From Tsukamurella sp. PLM1 (lineage in GTDB: Bacteria; Actinomycetota; Actinomycetes; Mycobacteriales; Mycobacteriaceae): a stretch of DNA of 64,000 nucleotides. Made by a program: the position numbers and the translations under genes. A model generated the notes under the pieces. That model worked only from the letters and a program-made list of their open reading frames with translations, had not been told where the DNA came from and did not search any database. Numbering within the stretch: the stretch's first letter is position 1; each line of letters starts with the position of its first letter. This document shows, one piece after another, positions 60,844-64,000 of the stretch. The stretch covers positions 2,232,001 through 2,296,000 of the forward strand of contig NZ_AP025688.1 in NCBI RefSeq assembly GCF_023168325.1, given 5' to 3'.

Positions 60844-61733
60844 CTACAGGACCGCGGCGAGATCCTCGCGGAGCGCGTCCAACGCGGGGTCGCGCACGGC
60901 GTCATGGCGCGCCAGGCGTCGAGGATGCGCAGGCTCTGCCCGGCGTGCCGGACGAAGTGGTTGCCCGCGAACTTCGGGAAGTCGAAGGGGACGGTGCGGC
61001 AGAGCTGCCGGAGCACCGCGCGGACCACGATCGGGGGCGGCGCGAGCGCCGGCAGGCCCACGTCGACGCGCATCGCCTCCGCCATCGCCCGGCCCGGTCG
61101 CTTCAGCCGCCGCAGGAACGTGGGCCAGTCCCCGCCGACGATCGCCAGCTCGGCCGCGTACGGCACCATCGCCGCACCCACGGCGGCGACGCTCCGGGCC
61201 GGCGCGCGCCCGATGACCTTCGGGTACTGCGCGGCGAGCCGGCGCGGCAGGTCGCGAGCGGAGCCCTCGACGGCGACGGCGGCGAAGGCCGGTGCCAGCG
61301 GCGGCACCCAGAACTCGGCGCGGGTCTCGGTGCCGCGCGACGTGGCGAAGGAGAGCAACCCCGGCGCGAGGGTCACGATGCCGGCGCCGCGGAACATCCG
61401 CCCAGCGACCGCCGCATCGCCGATCACGGGGCTGGTGACCCCGACCGCGGTGGGTCGGGCGGAAGCCAGGGCCGCGGCGACCTCGGCGTCCAGCTCGCCC
61501 GGCGCGGACGTCAGGATGAGCAGGTCGACGGTGCCCGGCGCAACGTCCGCATACCGCACCACCGGAACGTGGACCGCGTCGCCGGTCGGACCGACGGCGG
61601 TGAGGATCACGTCGTCGCGCCGGGATGCGGCCCGCACCTCTACCGAACCGGCGCCCGTGCCCGCGAGCAACGCACCGGCCGCAGCCGACACCGCGCCGGC
61701 TCCCTGGATCAGGACCCGCCTGCGTTCGGTCAT
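60844..61733 (-). CDS. Ketopantoate-reductase-like protein (frameshifted at 3' end)
   Basis: About 295 residues with an N-terminal Rossmann motif, VLIQGAGAVSAAAGALLAG, and a helical second domain, as in ApbA/PanE proteins. The catalytic Lys, Asn and Glu of true ketopantoate reductase are not obvious, so I call it only PanE-like. The frame breaks at about 60905 (LDAWRAHDAVRDPALDALRE). Its ATG overlaps the end of recD (ATGA). Confidence 0.6.
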
Positions 61734-63545
61734 ACCCCAGCGTCTCCCCGAGGCCGCTCGCCCGCAACACCTGCCGCTCGACGCCGGCGCGCAGGGCCTC
61801 CTCGGAACCGAGGAGCCGGACCTTCCGCCGGGCCCGGGTGATCGCGGTGTAGAGCAGTTCCCGGGTGAGCAGCCGCGAATCCGCAGGCGGGATCACCACG
61901 GACACGGCCTCGTACTGGCTGCCCTGGCTGCGGTGGATCGTCATGGCGTACACGGTGCGGACCGCGACGAGCTGGTTCGGGTACAGCAACGCCACGTCGG
62001 AGCCGCGGGCGAAAGCGGCACGCAGGTCCTGCGGATCACCGTCGTGGGCGATGACGACGCCCACATCGCCGTTGTAGACCTTCGCGTCGTAGTCGTTCGC
62101 GGTCACCAGCAGCGGCTGGCCCGCATACCAACCCGCGCCGCCCGCGCGCACGCCCGCCCACTCCTCGGCCAGCTGCGCCCACCGAGTGACGCCGGACGGT
62201 CCCTCCGAGTGCGCGCACAGTACGCGGTGCAGCTGGACGCCGGTGGCGGCCTCGGCGGCGAGCCCGCGCTGCGCCGCACCGACGGTGACCGTGCTCGCCC
62301 GCTCCACGTCTGCGCGCAGACCCACGAGATCGTCAGGATCGCACCACTCGATCGCGCCGTCGCCGCCCGCGCGGGCCAGCGCGATCACGGCGTCGGCGTC
62401 ACCGCGCCGCACGGCGTCGGCCAGCTCACCGAGCGCCCCGGTGAACCGGCGGCCGCGGCGCAGGCGGACGACTCCGCGGCGGGCCTCGGCCAGCTCGGCC
62501 GGATCCAGGCCGGCCTCGTCCTCACCCTCGCGCGCCGCCTCGTCGGCGAGCACCGCGTCGAGCTCGGGCGACGGCGTGCGGGTCACCCCGCGGGCCACCA
62601 GGTCGCCCAGCACCGCGCCCGCGTCGACGGAGGCCAGCTGGTCCGGGTCGCCGACCAGAATGAGCCGCGCCTCGGGCCGCAATGCCTCGAGCAGGCGGCA
62701 CATGATGGTCAGCGAGACCATCGACGTCTCGTCCACGACGACCACGTCATACGGCAGGTGGTTGCCCGCGTCGTGGCGGAACCGGCTGGCGTTGCCGGGC
62801 TTGAAGCCGAGCATGCGGTGGATCGTCTGCGCCGGGATCTCGCGCGGGAGGCCCAGTTCGGCGCCCTGCGTCCGGACCTCGCCGGCGAGCTGTGCGGCGG
62901 CGCGTCCGGTGGGCGCGGCCAGCCCCACCCGCAGGCCGGGGCCGTGCTGGTCGAACAGCAGCGACAGGATCCGCGCCACCGTGTACGTCTTGCCCGTGCC
63001 GGGCCCACCTGCGAGGACCGTGGTCTGCCCGAGTACCGACGCCGCGGCGGCGAGCCGCTGCCGGTCGGGACCCGGCTCGGGGAACGTGGTGCGCAAACCG
63101 TCCCGCAGGCGCGCGGCGTCCACGCCGGGCGCCGCGCCCGCGCGGGCGTCGAGGATCGCCCGGACCGTCTGCTCCTGCCGGTGGTACCGGTCGAGGTAGA
63201 GCAGCTCGTCACCCACCAGCCGCAATGGACGCAGCGGTCCCGACGCAGCGCCCAGGACGAGCGGCTGCGCCGCAGCCCGTCGAGCACGGCGGCGTTATCG
63301 GGCCAGGGCAGCGCGGCCACGTCGAGGTCGCCCTCGACGTCGACGGCGACGTCGCGCAGGCGGCTCAGCTCCAGGCACACCGACCCGAGCCGCACGGCGC
63401 GGGTGGCGAGCGCGGCGGCGAGCAGCACCGACTGGTCGGTCTCACCGCCGAGCCGGCCCAGTGTCGCCGCGACGTGCACGTCAGCCGGGCCGAGGACACC
63501 GGCGTCGGCGAACGTCTCCAGCAGCGTCGGCTCCGTCGTACTCAT
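61730..63545 (-). CDS. recD: Exodeoxyribonuclease V subunit RecD (frameshifted)
   Basis: The 5'-3' helicase subunit of RecBCD, about 600 residues, acting in recombination and double-strand-break processing. Helicase motifs are AGGPGTGKTYTVARI (I), GLAAPTGRAAAQLAGE (Ia), VVVDETSMVSL (II), LVGDPDQLASVDAG (III), YAMTIHRSQGSQYEAV (V) and TAITRARRKVRLLG (VI). Breaks lie at about 63225-63240 and probably at the extreme 3' end, where the stop would overlap the PanE-like ATG. It starts at ATG 63545, overlapping the end of recB. Confidence 0.93.
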
Positions 63546-64000
63546 CGCCCTCCCCTGCCAGCGCGTCGGACACCGCGACGACGAGCGCCGCCGGCGGGTG
63601 CCATTCGAAGACCCCGCCCCGGGCGGGGTGTCGGGGCCGATCATCGCCCGCACGAAGTGGTACTGGATCACGCCGAGGTGCTCCCCCGGCGCGTAGCCGG
63701 TCAGCTTCCAGCGCAGGAACCGGTGCAGCGCGACCGAGTACAGCAGCGCCTGGAGCACGTAATGCGACGAGATCATCTCGCGCGCCATCGCCCCGGGCGT
63801 GTAGTCCGCCGTGGTCAGATCGCCCCGCGCGAGCCGGTTGGTCTTGTAGTCGACCACGGTGAACCGATCGCCCAGCTCGCCCCGGACCCGCAGCACCGAG
63901 TCGATGCTGCCGGTGAGGTAGCCGCGCAGCGCGGCGCCGGGGACCTCGCGCAGCCGCTCCGCGTACGGCGCCAGCGGATCACCCGCGGGTAGGTGCTCGT
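63538..64000 (-). CDS. recB: Exodeoxyribonuclease V subunit RecB, C-terminal part
   Basis: The 3' end of recB; the gene continues beyond the right edge. The nuclease motif FTVVDYKTNRL (Asp and Lys of the PD-(D/E)XK centre) is clear, followed by YVLQALLYSVALHRFL with the Gln-Tyr motif. The frame breaks at about 63618-63630, after GPDTPPGAG, and resumes as VFEWHPPAALVVAVSDALAG, then ends around the recD start. RecBCD is present in mycobacteria beside AdnAB, mainly for single-strand annealing. Confidence 0.9.

Overview
The window is 64 kb of very GC-rich (roughly 70%) chromosome from a mycolic-acid actinobacterium (order Mycobacteriales). The best fit is Tsukamurella or a close relative; this is my inference from gene content, not a database result. 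Supporting genes are RbpA next to the lipoprotein acyltransferase / polyprenyl-phosphomannose synthase pair (the order around Rv2050-Rv2053 of Mycobacterium tuberculosis), a PE-PPE-domain serine hydrolase, LGFP repeats, a mycothiol-type arsenate reductase, monomeric isocitrate dehydrogenase and RecB/RecD.

Layout. 0.1-5.3 kb: fxsA, amidohydrolase, lnt and ppm1 (the last three overlapping), then rbpA facing them. 5.3-14 kb: cell-envelope and redox genes (lipoprotein, CPBP protease, L,D-transpeptidase, Baeyer-Villiger monooxygenase, Rieske lipoprotein, DUF2231 protein, gamma carbonic anhydrase, VIT transporter, iron alcohol dehydrogenase, PE-PPE hydrolase). 14-20.2 kb: a DUF305/DUF6153 pair under a probable copper operator, a GntR regulator divergent from a CynX/NimT transporter, a VKOR protein and a UvrA-like ABC protein. 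20.2-26.1 kb: a lower-GC mobile island with an integrase / XRE / zinc-finger recombinase-like cassette, cargo genes, a 97-bp duplicated segment and two IS remnants. 26.3-29.2 kb: DUF4253 lipoprotein and an arsR-acr3-arsC operon. 29.2-41.8 kb: TetR/MpaB pair, fused PxpB-PxpC, exporters, SDR, icd, DUF808, MerR, YhhN and a serine hydrolase. 41.9-47.4 kb: katG, thioesterase-fold protein, LGFP lipoprotein, and a carrier protein divergent from an amino acid:carrier-protein ligase. 47.5-64 kb: APC permease, SRPBCC, Zn-dehydrogenases, exonuclease III, FMN hydroxyacid oxidase, hydrolase, flavodoxin, an NfeD-flotillin-MarR operon with a likely autoregulatory operator, DUF4407, a PanE-like protein, recD and the 3' part of recB.

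About half of the genes can only be read by switching frame one to four times, usually at short G/C runs. Conserved residues continue across each break, and essential genes are affected, so I treat most of these as sequencing or assembly indels and annotate each gene over its full span. Coordinates of such genes are spans, not single reading frames.

The most unusual signal is not a gene. The 9-mer GCACCGTCG (usually preceded by G) occurs at least 43 times by hand count on both strands, against about 2 expected for this base composition. It lies in coding and non-coding DNA and in several reading frames, at a density resembling an uptake, Chi-like or other highly iterated signal sequence.
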